The notes under the pieces: model-generated
Databases searched by the model: none
What the model was told of the DNA's origin: nothing
Seen by the model: only the letters and a program-made list of their open reading frames with translations
Shown here: positions 17,783 to 26,179 of the stretch, piece by piece
Layout: the number at the start of each line of letters is the position of its first letter
Numbering within the stretch: position 1 is the stretch's first letter
Origin: Alphaproteobacteria bacterium
Lineage (GTDB): Bacteria; Pseudomonadota; Alphaproteobacteria; Micavibrionales; UBA2020
Direction: 5' to 3'
DNA length: 33,115 nucleotides
Assembly: GCA_030682495.1 (NCBI GenBank)
Contig: JAUXOC010000049.1
Coordinates: 1 to 33,115 of the forward strand
Program-made: the position numbers and the translations under genes

Positions 17783-18271
17783 TTACCGCTGCGCGACTTG
17801 GCCACACACGGGGCGGCTGGTCGGGCTGTTGGGCCAGGGTTGGGATGCCCATTGGCGCAGCTTGGCTTGATCCATGCCGAGCGCGCTGTCGATGCGGGAG
17901 CCGAAATGCTGGCAGAAGTTGGACGTCGACATTTTAATCGCGTGCTGAGAAATCTGGTTGGCCAGATTGGTGCGCAGGGTGTGAAATTGTTTTTCGGGCG
18001 CGTCATGGCCGTTGTCGCGGAAATAGGAAATCATATCCGCTTCGTATCCGGTAATCAGCGATTTGTTCTTGTTGGTGAAGGCTTGATATTTTTGGTACAT
18101 GCCCGCGCCCATCGGCATTTTCATGCAGGTCAGGGAAATGACCATGAGTTCGCTGTGGATACGCAAACCTTGCTCTGCTTCGAACTGGCGCTGGTTATAG
18201 CACTGGGCAGATGCCTGCGCCGTGGTGGCCAAAAGCGCGACTGCCGCGAGCAAAGCCGTGAGTTTTTTCAT
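17783..18271 (-). CDS. Small secreted four-cysteine protein, unknown family
   Basis: From ATG 18271 (AGGAAG ten bases upstream) the 162-residue product starts with a textbook signal peptide, MKKLTALLAAVALLATTAQASAQ, cut before or near CYNQRQF. The mature part contains four cysteines (CYNQ, LTCMKMP, NFCQHF, PVCGQV), which could make two disulfide bonds in the periplasm. It is mostly helical, with QKYQAFTNKNKSLITGYEADMISYFRD in the middle. The track start at 18376 adds 35 residues with no ribosome binding site. No family recognised. It lies downstream of the 2-hydroxyacid dehydrogenase on the same strand with a 107-base gap, so cotranscription is possible but not required. Confidence 0.8.
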   Translation of the reverse strand: MKKLTALLAAVALLATTAQASAQCYNQRQFEAEQGLRIHSELMVISLTCMKMPMGAGMYQKYQAFTNKNKSLITGYEADMISYFRDNGHDAPEKQFHTLRTNLANQISQHAIKMSTSNFCQHFGSRIDSALGMDQAKLRQWASQPWPNSPTSRPVCGQVAQR

Positions 18272-18378
18272 GGTCTTAATCTTCCTGCTAAACATAAACA
18301 TCTGAAACCGAAGGCTATTCTCTACAGGAGGCCGTGATTCTTGGCAAGTGTTACGCCAAATACCCCGCCACGGCATTT

Positions 18379-19317
18379 TTAGACAGGTGTTAAAACCTCA
18401 GCTTTTTCAAAGTACAAGCGCAGGTTATCCACCACCAGCTGCGCCATGGCCGCACGCGTTTCCTGCGTCGCGCTGCCCTGTTGCGGCTGCAAAACAACAT
18501 TGTCGAGACGGCACAGGCTGCTGGGCACATCCGGTTCGTTGTCGAAAACGTCGAGGCCGGCTCCGGCGATCAACCCGCTTTGCAGCGCATCGATGAGGGC
18601 TTGCTCGTCTATAATTTTACCACGGGCAATATTAACAACCACCCCTTCGCGCCCCAGCGCCTTCAAAACCGGCATCCCCACCAGATGATGCGTTTCGGGC
18701 GTATAGGCGCAGCAAATCATCAGAATATCCGCTGCCGCCGCCAGCGCCTTGACATCGGGGTAATAGGCTTGGGTCAGGCCGTCTTTGCGGCTGCGCCCTG
18801 TATAGGCGATTTGAAGGCCAAAGGCCGCCGCGCGGCGTGCCACGGCCTGCCCGATGCGCCCCATGCCGATAATCCCCATGGTGCGGCCACGCAGCGCCCG
18901 TCCGAGCGGCATCGGCCCCTTTTTGATCCACTGCCCGCTGCGCGCATAAATATCCCCCTCCACGATGCGGCGGAAGACGGCCAGCGTCAGCGCCATGCCC
19001 ATATCGGCGGTGTCGTCTGTCAGCACATCGGGTGTATTGGTGACAACCACGCCGCGTTGACGCGCCGCAGCAACGTCGATGCTGTCATAGCCCACACCGA
19101 AATGGCTGATGATCTCCAGATTGGGCAGCGCGTGTATCAATTTGCCGCTGACGCGGCCAAAAGCCGTGCTGACAATTGCCGTCACGTCATGGCGCATTGC
19201 AGCAAGCGCCTGTTCCGGATCATCCTCCTGCCAAAGCCTTGTAACGGTATAATTTTCTTCCAATTCCTGCATCTGCGCGGCGGGGATCGGTCCCATCATC
19301 AGAATTTTTTGGCGCAT
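18379..19317 (-). CDS. D-isomer-specific 2-hydroxyacid dehydrogenase family protein with altered active site
   Basis: A 312-residue protein of the family that reduces 2-oxoacids such as glyoxylate and hydroxypyruvate. The Rossmann motif is GMGRIGQAVARRAAAFG (151-167). YTGRSR (172-177) places arginines where NADP(H)-preferring members bind the 2'-phosphate. Catalytic Arg is in NIARGKIID (R232) and Glu in FDNEPDVP (E261). The third catalytic residue, His in the usual LQPHxxSxT motif, is replaced: the sequence reads LQPQQGSATQET (Gln279). Overall sequence is otherwise well conserved, so it is not an obvious pseudogene. The ATG at 19317 is preceded by GGGGA. It is divergent from miaB. Confidence 0.88.
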   Translation of the reverse strand: MRQKILMMGPIPAAQMQELEENYTVTRLWQEDDPEQALAAMRHDVTAIVSTAFGRVSGKLIHALPNLEIISHFGVGYDSIDVAAARQRGVVVTNTPDVLTDDTADMGMALTLAVFRRIVEGDIYARSGQWIKKGPMPLGRALRGRTMGIIGMGRIGQAVARRAAAFGLQIAYTGRSRKDGLTQAYYPDVKALAAAADILMICCAYTPETHHLVGMPVLKALGREGVVVNIARGKIIDEQALIDALQSGLIAGAGLDVFDNEPDVPSSLCRLDNVVLQPQQGSATQETRAAMAQLVVDNLRLYFEKAEVLTPV

Positions 19318-19434
19318 GCTAAAATTTCCCCAAGTTATGTATAGTTTTTGCTGGACTCAGCGGCGCAATATATGGTTAATAGTCAGCACCACTTGATACA
19401 GAAAATAACACGAGATTGCATCTCAGGGAATGCG

Positions 19435-20826
19435 ATGACCAAGAAACTCTATATCAAAACTTGGGGCTGTCAGATGAACGTCTATGACAGCAAAAAGATG
19501 GCCGATATTCTGGCCTCTCTCGGCTATCGCGCTGTCGACGAGCCCGACGATGCCGACCTGATGATCCTCAACACCTGTCACATCCGCGAAAAAGCCACGG
19601 AGAAGGTCTTTTCAGACCTGGGCCGTCTGCGCAGCCACAAAGAAGCCAAAGCCGAAAAAGGCGAACCCGCGCTGATCGCCGTTGCCGGCTGCGTCGCGCA
19701 GGCAGAGGGCGATGTCATCCTCGACCGCGCCAAATATGTTGATATGGTTTTCGGCCCGCAGGTCTATCACAAGCTGCCCGAAATGATTTTGCAGGCGACC
19801 GGAGGCCAGCGTGTGGTCAATACCGATTTCCCGCCGGAATCCAAATTCGACGAATTGCCGGTCGATGCCGAAGCACAAGGCCCTTCCGCCTTTGTCTCCA
19901 TTCAGGAAGGTTGCGACAAATTTTGCACCTTCTGCGTTGTGCCCTATACCCGCGGTGCGGAATATTCGCGCCCTGCCGCTCAGATCATCGACGAAATCAA
20001 ACGTCAGGCCGATATGGGCGCAAAAGAGATCATGCTGCTCGGCCAGAACGTCAATGCCTATCACGGCGCAGGCGCGGATGGCAGCACATGGAACCTTGCG
20101 CGCCTGATCGCCGCCGTGGCAGACGTCAGCGGTATCGAGCGTATCCGTTATATGACCTCCCACCCGCGCGATATGGATGACGAGCTGATTGCCGCACATG
20201 GCGACCTGCCCGCTCTGATGCCCTTTTTGCATTTGCCGGTGCAGTCGGGCTCTGACCGCATCCTCGATCTGATGAACCGCAAGCATACCGCCGCATTCTA
20301 TTTCGACATTATCGCGCGTCTGCGCGCGGCGCGCCCTGATATCGCTTTCAGCTCCGACTTCATCGTCGGCTTCCCCGGCGAGACGGACGAAGATCACGAA
20401 GCCACCATGGAGATGGTGCGCAAGATCGGTTTTTCTTCCTGCTATTCCTTCAAATACAGCCCGCGGCCCGGCACGCCCGGCGCAGCCATGGGCGGCATCG
20501 TGTCCGAAAAAATCAAGGACGAGCGCCTCTATGCCCTGCAAGACCTGCTGATGCAGCAGCAGCGCGATTACAACAGCAGCTTTATCGGCAGCGTACAGCC
20601 CGTTTTGTTCGACCGCCGCGGCAACAAGGGCAATGGCCAGCTTCTCGGCAAAACGCCTTATATGCAGTCCGTCTATGTCGATGATGCGCCTGAAAGACTT
20701 TTCGGCCAGACCGTCAATGTACGCATTGAAAAGGCGTTCCAGAACGGCATGTCCGGCACCGTCGACACCACCGAGACCATCCTGACAAATACCTCCACCC
20801 CCAACAAGAAGGCAGAAGCCGCATGA
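19435..20826 (+). CDS. miaB: tRNA-2-methylthio-N6-isopentenyladenosine synthase MiaB
   Basis: A 463-residue radical-SAM methylthiotransferase that adds the 2-methylthio group to i6A37 in tRNAs. The N-terminal UPF0004 domain carries three cluster-binding cysteines (C12 in TWGCQMN, C48 in NTCHIREKA, C86 in AGCVAQ). The radical-SAM CxxxCxxC is EGCDKFCTFCVVPYTRG (C160, C164, C167). A TRAM domain forms the last 65 residues (GNKGNGQLLGKTPYMQSVYV). The track start at 19348 adds 29 residues without support; ATG 19435 has AGGGA upstream and begins with the usual KKLYIKTWGCQMN. Its stop overlaps the next gene's start (ATGA). Confidence 0.97.
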   Translation: MTKKLYIKTWGCQMNVYDSKKMADILASLGYRAVDEPDDADLMILNTCHIREKATEKVFSDLGRLRSHKEAKAEKGEPALIAVAGCVAQAEGDVILDRAKYVDMVFGPQVYHKLPEMILQATGGQRVVNTDFPPESKFDELPVDAEAQGPSAFVSIQEGCDKFCTFCVVPYTRGAEYSRPAAQIIDEIKRQADMGAKEIMLLGQNVNAYHGAGADGSTWNLARLIAAVADVSGIERIRYMTSHPRDMDDELIAAHGDLPALMPFLHLPVQSGSDRILDLMNRKHTAAFYFDIIARLRAARPDIAFSSDFIVGFPGETDEDHEATMEMVRKIGFSSCYSFKYSPRPGTPGAAMGGIVSEKIKDERLYALQDLLMQQQRDYNSSFIGSVQPVLFDRRGNKGNGQLLGKTPYMQSVYVDDAPERLFGQTVNVRIEKAFQNGMSGTVDTTETILTNTSTPNKKAEAA

Positions 20827-21920
20827 GCGCCACTTTTGAAATCAAGGTACAGCAAGAAGACCGATCATCGCATTTTGCCTATATCCTCCTGCAGCGCAAA
20901 CAAGATCTGCGCACAGCATTTGAAAAAAGTTTCGATGTCAAATTCGGCATCAATCAAGGCGGCGTGGTCACGTTCACCACCTCACCCGGTAACGAACAGA
21001 ACGTGCGCGACGGCTTTAATACTCTGCTCAAAGAATTCACAAAAGGCACACACCTCACCAAGGAGACCATCAGCATGACTGCATCCAGAAACCGCGACAA
21101 CCAATCCCGCTTCCGTGGCAACGACAACCGCGGGTATGACAGCCGTGGCAGCGACCAAAGCCTGCGCGGCCGTTTTGATAACTCCGCATCCGAAGGCGCC
21201 AATCCGCGCGTGCCTTACAAGTTCGCGCCCAAAACCGAAGGTCAGGCCGCGCTGAAAGGCTTGATCGAAACCAACGACATCACCCTCGGCCTTGGCCCTG
21301 CAGGTACGGGTAAAACCCACGTTGCCGTTGCAGTTGCGGTTGACATGCTCGACAAAAAACTGGTCGAGAAAATTCTGCTCGCCCGCCCTGCACAGGAAGC
21401 CGGTGAAAAACTCGGCTATCTGCCCGGCGACCAGAAGCAAAAACTGGATCCCTACATGCGCCCCCTCTACGATGAAATGACCAAGGTCATGGGCAAAGAA
21501 AAACTGGATCGTCTGATGAGCGCGGGCGTGATTGAAATCGTTCCCGTCGGCCTGATGCGCGGCCGCACGTTTGAAAACGCTTTCATCATCCTTGACGAAG
21601 CACAGAACGCCACCAAGGAACAAACCGAGATGGCGTTGACCCGTTTCGGCAACGGCTCCAAGATGGTTCTGACGGGTGACCCGGCACAGACAGACATCAA
21701 CAAAGACTCCGGTCTGAAATGGGCGGCAGAAGCGCTGAAAGGTACCGAAGGTATCGCCCAGCACCAGTTCTCCAACAAAGACATCATCCGCCATCCGGTT
21801 GTCGAGCGCGTTGTCAGTGCACTCGAGAAGGTTAAGGCCGCAGCCGCTGCTGCAGCGCAAGAACCGCAACAGCTGGAAAAGCCCAAAGCAGCCGCAAAAG
21901 CGCCGAAAAACGGTGGCTAA
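20823..21920 (+). CDS. PhoH-family P-loop ATPase, divergent copy with an RG-rich linker
   Basis: A 365-residue protein of the PhoH ATPase family. The N-terminal 80 residues match the KH-like PhoH N-domain in length and pattern (LRTAFEKSFDVKFGINQGG...). They are followed by an unusual Arg/Gly/Asn/Ser-rich linker (about 88-120; SRFRGNDNRGYDSRGS), then the ATPase with Walker A GLGPAGTGKTH (156-166), ARPAQEAGEKLGYLPGD (187-203) and Walker B FIILDEAQ (254-261). The C-terminal 30 residues are Ala/Lys/Pro-rich. The start overlaps the miaB stop (ATGA). A second possible start, ATG 21075 with AAGGAG upstream, would remove the N-domain. It is clearly a paralogue of the following gene, from which a terminator separates it. 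Confidence 0.88.
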   Translation: MSATFEIKVQQEDRSSHFAYILLQRKQDLRTAFEKSFDVKFGINQGGVVTFTTSPGNEQNVRDGFNTLLKEFTKGTHLTKETISMTASRNRDNQSRFRGNDNRGYDSRGSDQSLRGRFDNSASEGANPRVPYKFAPKTEGQAALKGLIETNDITLGLGPAGTGKTHVAVAVAVDMLDKKLVEKILLARPAQEAGEKLGYLPGDQKQKLDPYMRPLYDEMTKVMGKEKLDRLMSAGVIEIVPVGLMRGRTFENAFIILDEAQNATKEQTEMALTRFGNGSKMVLTGDPAQTDINKDSGLKWAAEALKGTEGIAQHQFSNKDIIRHPVVERVVSALEKVKAAAAAAAQEPQQLEKPKAAAKAPKNGG

Positions 21921-21955
21921 TCAAGACTGTTAATAATTATTCAACTTTTCGTGGT

Positions 21956-21994
21956 AAAGTGGGGTTAGGATCATCCTAACCCCGCTTTTCTTTT
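21956..21994 (+). terminator. Strong Rho-independent terminator between the two phoH genes
   Basis: GGGGTTAGGA-tca-TCCTAACCCC is a perfect 10-bp stem, extended by AAAG/CTTT across one T-G pair and followed by GCTTTTCTTTT. It should end transcripts of miaB and the first phoH copy, giving the second phoH, ybeY, corC and lnt genes a separate or attenuated supply of transcript. Confidence 0.9.
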
Positions 21995-22019
21995 GGCGGG
22001 CTCAAACCGGAGCATGCAC

Positions 22020-23024
22020 TTGAGCAAACAAACCGTCCGACGCATCGGACTTCAATTCGACGACAACGAACTTGTCCCCTTCCTTTTCGGCGAACACGAC
22101 AGCCATTTAAACCAGATCGAAGAAGAACTGGATGTGGAAATTTCCGCACGTGGCAATGAAATCGTTGTCACCGGCAGCAAGCAAAACCTGCGTGCCGCGC
22201 AATCGGTCTTTGACGTTTTGTGGGAACGCCTGACCAAAGGCATGGAGGTCGGCACCGAAGAAGTCACCTCCGCCCTCGCCGTCGCCCGCAGCCCCATGGA
22301 TGCCGCCACCCGCGACACGGCCATGGCTGCGCTGAAAGAAAGCCACGTCAAGGTCAAGGCAAAGAACAAAACCATCACCGCCCGCAGCGCCAAGCAGGCG
22401 GAATATCTGGACGCCATCTGCAAACACCATCTGGTCTTCGGCCTCGGCCCTGCGGGGACAGGCAAAACGTTTCTGGCTGTTGCGCAGGCCGTTACCATGA
22501 TGCTTTCCGGTGAAACAGACCGCCTCATCCTCTGCCGTCCCGCCGTCGAAGCCGGCGAGCGTCTTGGCTTCCTGCCCGGCACCATGCAGGAAAAGATCGA
22601 CCCCTATTTACGCCCTATTTACGATGCGCTGCACGATATGCTGCCGCCCGAACAGATCGCACGGCGTCTGGCCGATGGCAGCATCGAAATTGCGCCGCTG
22701 GCTTTTATGCGTGGCCGTACATTGTCGAATGCCGTCGTCATTCTTGACGAAGCGCAGAACACCACGCCCGCACAGATGAAAATGGCGCTGACACGTATCG
22801 GCGAAGGCAGCCGGATGATTATCACCGGCGACTTGTCGCAAACCGACCTGCCCGCCGGACAAAAATCCGGCTTGCACGACGCCATCGACGTGCTGCGCGA
22901 TGTAAAAGATGTCGCCATGGTACGCTTTGCCGAGGGCGATGTGGTCCGTAGCCGCCTTGTGAAATACATCGTCGAAGCCTATGACAAGCGTGACAAGCAA
23001 GGAACGGACGGTAAAAAAGCATGA
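22020..23024 (+). CDS. phoH: PhoH family ATPase, canonical copy
   Basis: About 334 residues with the standard PhoH layout: N-terminal KH-like domain (RIGLQFDDNELVPFLFGEHD..., about 5-80), then the ATPase with Walker A GLGPAGTGKTF, the diagnostic CRPAVEAGERLGFLPGTMQEKIDPYLRPIYD and Walker B VVILDEAQN. PhoH proteins are linked to RNA metabolism and ribosome maturation and usually sit next to ybeY, as here, where the ybeY start overlaps the stop (ATGA). The track begins at TTG 21993, inside the terminator. ATG 22014 has GGAG only one base before it, whereas the TTG at 22020 has GGAG at seven bases, so TTG 22020 is preferred. Confidence 0.93.
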   Translation: MSKQTVRRIGLQFDDNELVPFLFGEHDSHLNQIEEELDVEISARGNEIVVTGSKQNLRAAQSVFDVLWERLTKGMEVGTEEVTSALAVARSPMDAATRDTAMAALKESHVKVKAKNKTITARSAKQAEYLDAICKHHLVFGLGPAGTGKTFLAVAQAVTMMLSGETDRLILCRPAVEAGERLGFLPGTMQEKIDPYLRPIYDALHDMLPPEQIARRLADGSIEIAPLAFMRGRTLSNAVVILDEAQNTTPAQMKMALTRIGEGSRMIITGDLSQTDLPAGQKSGLHDAIDVLRDVKDVAMVRFAEGDVVRSRLVKYIVEAYDKRDKQGTDGKKA

Positions 23025-23623
23025 CCGTCCGGAAAGCCAAAGCAACGACCAGCAATGTCGAGGTGCATCTCGACACCGTATCGCCAAAATGGAAACGGGC
23101 ATTTTACGGCATGAACAGCCGCATTGAGCGTGCGGCAGCCGCCGCATTTGATGCCGCCAAAAAGCCGTCTGCCTTCACGCGCAGGCTTTTCGAGGTTTCA
23201 GTTATTCTGACCGACGACAGCGAAGTGCGCCGCCTTAACCGCGAATTCCGGAGAATCGACAAGCCGACGAACGTCTTGTCCTTTCCTCAAATCGACCTCG
23301 AATCTTTCAAAAAGTCCTCTTTGGACGTCTTTCCCAAAAATATGCATATTCCGCTGGGCGATATCGTGCTTGGGTATCAAACGATTGCCCGCGAAACCCG
23401 CGAGCAGAAAAAAACGCTTGAAAATCATACAGTTCACCTAGTCGTCCACGGTGTCTTGCATTTGCTGGGCTATGACCACATGCGCGACAAAGAGGCTAAA
23501 ATTATGGAAAGATTAGAGTGTGACATTCTAGAGTCTTTAGGCTATGATGACCCGTACAAAGAAACGGATCCGATAACCAAAGATGGCAAACGTAAACGCG
23601 CAACGCAAAATCACCGCAAATAG
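23021..23623 (+). CDS. ybeY: Endoribonuclease YbeY (rRNA maturation factor)
   Basis: A 200-residue zinc-dependent RNase involved in 16S rRNA 3' end maturation and ribosome quality control. The metal site H3xH5xH is visible as VVHGVLHLLGYDH (H143, H147, H153), and the family motif around residues 71-90 reads RLNREFRRIDKPTNVLSFPQ. It is longer than the usual ~150-170 residues, with a basic N-terminal extension (VRKAKATTSNVEVHL) and a basic C-terminal tail (KDGKRKRATQNHRK). The tail codons overlap the start of the corC-like gene. It is coupled to phoH by a four-base overlap. Confidence 0.95.
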   Translation: MTVRKAKATTSNVEVHLDTVSPKWKRAFYGMNSRIERAAAAAFDAAKKPSAFTRRLFEVSVILTDDSEVRRLNREFRRIDKPTNVLSFPQIDLESFKKSSLDVFPKNMHIPLGDIVLGYQTIARETREQKKTLENHTVHLVVHGVLHLLGYDHMRDKEAKIMERLECDILESLGYDDPYKETDPITKDGKRKRATQNHRK

Positions 23624-24593
23624 TCGCCCCATGGAAGACTCTTTGAAAAAAATGGACGCCGAGTCCGACGACCCCCCGATAGGCAACGGGCAGGCAACTA
23701 CCGCACCTGCCCCGCAGACGACACAAGGCGGCGAAGGCCGTATCATCGGCTGGGTACGCAATCTCCTGCCCGTCCGCCAGCAAAACAGTGACGACACGCT
23801 CCGCGATGCGATTGAAGAGCTGATCGAAGAAGAAGACAGCGCGCCGCAATCTTCCGTTGCCGCGCATGAACGCATGCTGATCTCTAACATTCTCGAGCTG
23901 CGCGACCTGCCGGTCGTGGATGTCATGGTGCCGCGCGCCGATATCGTCGCGCTCAACGTCAATGCGCCCAAAGAAGACCTCTACGCCCTGTTGCAGCAAA
24001 AACCGCACAGCCGCATTCCGGTTTACAAAGACGACCTCGACAACATCATCGGCGTCATCAACATGAAAGACCTTGTGACCACGCTGACGCAGGGCACTGA
24101 TTTCGAGATGCGCGATATCATGCGCGATGTTCTTGTCGTCTCCCCCGCCATGCGCGTCATGGATCTTTTGCTGCAAATGCGCCAGTCCAAAGTACATATC
24201 GCCTTCGTCGTTGACGAATTTGGCGGCATTGACGGGCTCATCACCATCAATGACCTGATCGCCGCCATTGTCGGGGAAATCGACGACGAATTTGATTTCG
24301 ATATTGCCCCGCAGCTGATCGAACGTCCCGACGGCTCTGCCATCGTTGATGCGCGTATGCCGCTGACCGATTTTGAAGAACGCTACGGCGATCTCTTCAC
24401 CGAAGACGAAGAGCACGAGGAGGCCGATACGCTGGGCGGCCTTGTCTCTTATATTGCCGGACGCGTGCCCGCGCGCGGAGAGCTTATCAAGCACGACAGC
24501 GGCCTTGAATTCGAGGTCATCGACGCCGACCCGCGCCGTATCATGCGCCTGCGCATCCGCAACCTGCCGAAAAAACAAGGCACGTCCGAATAA
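23583..24593 (+). CDS. corC: CorC/HlyC-family CBS-domain protein
   Basis: Up to 336 residues with no membrane helices: a disordered acidic start, DDTLRDAIEELIEEEDS (about 75-91), then VVDVMVPRADIVALN marking the first CBS domain, a second CBS domain (about 175-235, HIAFVVDEFGGIDGLITINDLI) and a CorC_HlyC/transporter-associated domain at the C-terminus. The family is linked to magnesium/cobalt efflux and, in alphaproteobacteria, sits in the ybeY-lnt operon. The start is unclear: ATG 23583 overlaps ybeY by 41 bases, ATG 23631 lies just after its stop, and neither has a good ribosome binding site. ATG 23583 is used here but the shorter form is equally possible. Confidence 0.88.
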   Translation: MANVNAQRKITANSRPMEDSLKKMDAESDDPPIGNGQATTAPAPQTTQGGEGRIIGWVRNLLPVRQQNSDDTLRDAIEELIEEEDSAPQSSVAAHERMLISNILELRDLPVVDVMVPRADIVALNVNAPKEDLYALLQQKPHSRIPVYKDDLDNIIGVINMKDLVTTLTQGTDFEMRDIMRDVLVVSPAMRVMDLLLQMRQSKVHIAFVVDEFGGIDGLITINDLIAAIVGEIDDEFDFDIAPQLIERPDGSAIVDARMPLTDFEERYGDLFTEDEEHEEADTLGGLVSYIAGRVPARGELIKHDSGLEFEVIDADPRRIMRLRIRNLPKKQGTSE

Positions 24594-24643
24594 TCGTCTT
24601 TTCCAGACTGGTTTTTATAAAGCCGATGCGCTAGATTTTGCGC

Positions 24644-26179
24644 ATGAAACAGGCTTTGCAAAACCTTTGCGGATACAAAAAATACCTCGCTCTTTTCGGG
24701 CTCGGCGCGCTGGCGGCGCTATCGCTGCCGCCGCTGGGTATTTTTCCCGTTTTGCTACTGTCCATTCCCGGGCTGATATGGCTGTCACAAAGCGCGCCGA
24801 CAAAATTCAAAAGCTTTCTCGGCGGCTGGGCGTTTGGCGCGGGATATTTCATTTTCGGATTGTACTGGGTCAGCGCAGCCTTGTTCGTGGATATCGATGC
24901 CTGGGGTTGGGTCATGCCCTTCTCGCTTGTCGTCGGGCCTGCGCTGCTGGGTATTTTTTATGGCTTCATTCCGCTTTTGTCGCACCGCTGGCGCGCAACA
25001 CCGACCGCGCATGTGCTGATGTTTACGGCATCATGGGCAATGGTTGAGTATGCACGCGGCCATGTATTGACAGGCTTCCCGTGGAATTTTGCGGGGCAAG
25101 CGTGGGAACATACCCTGCCCGTTTTGCAAACCGTCTCTCTGACAGGTATCTACGGCCTGACGCTGCTGACGGTTTTATGGGCGTCCACACCGGTTGTCTA
25201 TAAAGACTCGCCGCGGCTGGCGCGTGTGACCGCGGTGTCTTTTGTACTGCTCGCCCTTTTCGGATTTTTGCGCATGGCGCAGAATCCAACCGTACAGAAC
25301 GGCGATACCGTCATCCGCATCGTGCAGGCGAATATTCCCCAGACGCTAAAATGGAATCCTGATGAAGACTGGCGCAATCTGGAACGTCATATCGAACTTT
25401 CGGCATCGCCGGAGCGCGAAGAAAACCCGCCGCCGCGTTTCATCGTCTGGCCGGAAAGCGCATCGCGCCACGATTTCGGCCACTTCCCCGAAATCGGCAG
25501 CTATGTCGGCCAGCGTCTGCCGCGCGGCAGTATTGGCGTCATCGGCAATATCCGCGTCACCGCCGACAAAAACGAAATACCAAGCGCCTATCACAACAGC
25601 CTGACCGCCCTCGGCCGCAAGGGCGAGGTGCTGGCGACCTACGACAAACATCATCTTGTCCCTTTTGGCGAATACCTGCCGTTTCGAAAATACGTGACGT
25701 TTGAACCGCTGGCACTGGCGCTTTCGGGCATCGGTGATTTCACGCCAGGCGACGGCCCGAAAACATTGCGCGTAGAAGACATGCCCGCCTTCAGCCCGCT
25801 GATCTGCTACGAAGCGATTTTTCCGCGCGCCGTCGCTGATGGCAAAGACCGCCCCGCTTGGCTGGTCAATGTCACCAATGACGGATGGTACGGCATGAGC
25901 GCCGGCCCCTATCAGCACATGGCGATCAGCCGCATCCGCGCCATCGAAGAAGGTCTGCCGCTGGTGCGCGCCGCCAATACCGGAATCTCCGCCGTGGTTG
26001 ATCCGCTCGGCCGCACTGTTGCGCGTCTTGGCCTTGGTGAAAAAGGCCGCCTCGACAGTATTCTGCCCGCGCCACTGCCGCCAACGCTTTATGCCGTGGT
26101 GGGCGATAGCATTTTCTTTGCCCTGCTCTTGGTCGTCGGCGGCGCGGGTATCTTTATCGGTAGAAAGAAACCTGCATGA
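24644..26179 (+). CDS. lnt: Apolipoprotein N-acyltransferase, first copy (canonical active site)
   Basis: A 511-residue inner-membrane enzyme that N-acylates the lipid-modified cysteine of lipoproteins. An N-terminal half with about seven helices (FPWNFAGQAWEH around 145-156) precedes a periplasmic nitrilase-type domain with E271 (FIVWPESAS), K335 (YDKHHLVPFGEYLPF) and C388 (LICYEAIFP). The residues aligned with E. coli W237 (LKWNPD), E343 and Y388 (Tyr389 here) are all present, so it should be a fully working Lnt. ATG 24644 replaces the track's TTG 24638; neither has a clear ribosome binding site. It follows corC by 50 bases and overlaps the second lnt by four bases. Confidence 0.95.
   Translation: MKQALQNLCGYKKYLALFGLGALAALSLPPLGIFPVLLLSIPGLIWLSQSAPTKFKSFLGGWAFGAGYFIFGLYWVSAALFVDIDAWGWVMPFSLVVGPALLGIFYGFIPLLSHRWRATPTAHVLMFTASWAMVEYARGHVLTGFPWNFAGQAWEHTLPVLQTVSLTGIYGLTLLTVLWASTPVVYKDSPRLARVTAVSFVLLALFGFLRMAQNPTVQNGDTVIRIVQANIPQTLKWNPDEDWRNLERHIELSASPEREENPPPRFIVWPESASRHDFGHFPEIGSYVGQRLPRGSIGVIGNIRVTADKNEIPSAYHNSLTALGRKGEVLATYDKHHLVPFGEYLPFRKYVTFEPLALALSGIGDFTPGDGPKTLRVEDMPAFSPLICYEAIFPRAVADGKDRPAWLVNVTNDGWYGMSAGPYQHMAISRIRAIEEGLPLVRAANTGISAVVDPLGRTVARLGLGEKGRLDSILPAPLPPTLYAVVGDSIFFALLLVVGGAGIFIGRKKPA

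Noticed and set aside
19348-19434. N-terminal extension of MiaB in the ORF track
   Set aside because: No ribosome binding site. The ATG at 19435 has one and starts at the usual family position.
23502-24578. 358-aa minus-strand ORF
   Set aside because: Antisense shadow of the CorC-like gene, which has clear CBS motifs.
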